The notes under the pieces are model-generated. The model saw only the letters and a program-made list of their open reading frames with translations. It was not told the DNA's origin and searched no databases. Both the position numbers and the translations under genes were made by a program. DNA of 64,000 nucleotides from Archilochus colubris (taxonomy: Eukaryota; Chordata; Aves; Apodiformes; Trochilidae): NCBI GenBank assembly GCA_023079485.1, contig CM041084.1, forward strand, positions 18,132,609-18,196,608. Direction: 5' to 3'. This document shows positions 63,736-64,000 of the stretch, in pieces. The first letter of the stretch is position 1. Each line of letters opens with the position of its first letter.

Positions 63736-64000
63736 CACTGTATGGCAGAAAATCAGTATAACTCCACTTCCAGCAATACCCCTAAACATAAATAATGTTG
63801 TTTATTTTTGTTTACCTACAAATTTGCACTGTGCTGAAGCAGGTAAGAGAGGTAGGCAAAGCATATGGAAAGCTGAGCTATTTGCATATCTCAAACATAT
63901 GAATTTTGCATTTAAAAGTAACTGAATATGGCACAAGTAAAAATTTACAAAATATTTTTCATGGACCTGGTGGTATTTTGATAGTATTTGAAACACTTTT

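Larger units (their letters stand above)
60101..64000 (-). other. SPAG6 intron upstream of first visible exon (partial)
   Basis: No exon of the family N-terminal part (the KKAAAFVLRAVGKHSPQLAQ region of mammals) is visible on the minus strand to 64000, so the intron is at least 3.9 kb. It is AT-rich and contains two CR1 tails (62248-62281 and 63664-63735) and an old repeat core near 63050-63085. An acceptor-like site near 60770 is followed by an open stretch that does not match SPAG6. Confidence 0.7.

Noticed and set aside
1..64000. CRISPR arrays, bacterial operons, integrons or phage
   Set aside because: Splice sites, CR1 elements and CpG islands mark this as vertebrate nuclear DNA; no such structure is present.

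Overview
The window looks like vertebrate nuclear DNA, most probably from a bird. Evidence: one gene split into short exons with consensus splice sites, CR1 retrotransposon remnants in at least five places, no SINE-rich background, compact introns and two CpG-island zones. CR1 also occurs in crocodilians and turtles, so 'bird' is an inference; the species cannot be read from the sequence.

The only protein-coding gene I can support is SPAG6 (sperm-associated antigen 6, the PF16 orthologue of the ciliary central apparatus), on the minus strand. Seven coding exons lie between 60100 and 47811 (60100-59895, 59001-58828, 56979-56827, 54504-54313, 53128-53012, 50229-50084, 47877-47811). They join in frame into about 350 residues of armadillo-repeat protein, from roughly residue 157 of the family to the stop codon. 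The first exons lie beyond position 64000. One intron starts with GC rather than GT.

Layout: 1-340 is a nested CR1 remnant. 340-13880 is AT-rich non-coding DNA with microsatellites, a perfect 13-bp inverted repeat (11264-11296) and an old dispersed repeat core. 13880-15740 holds two CpG-rich blocks around an AT-rich stretch that resembles a conserved non-coding element. 15740-23150 is non-coding and includes a 97-bp imperfect palindrome (17769-17865) and an AAAAT-type pentanucleotide array (21692-21775). 23150-23720 is a further CpG island, followed by another candidate conserved element (24180-24700). 24700-47250 is non-coding with a 1.7-kb CR1 remnant carrying endonuclease and reverse transcriptase similarity (about 27650-29390), a 20-bp minisatellite (29482-29561) and an older CR1 remnant (about 36240-36900). 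47250-64000 is SPAG6 with its introns.

In mammals the gene on the 3' side of SPAG6 is PIP4K2A, in the opposite orientation. I see none of its exons here, so the left 47 kb is probably the intergenic interval between the two. What the CpG islands there do is the main open question. Most open reading frames outside SPAG6 look like chance; GC-rich ones in the CpG islands are long on both strands but resemble no family I know.
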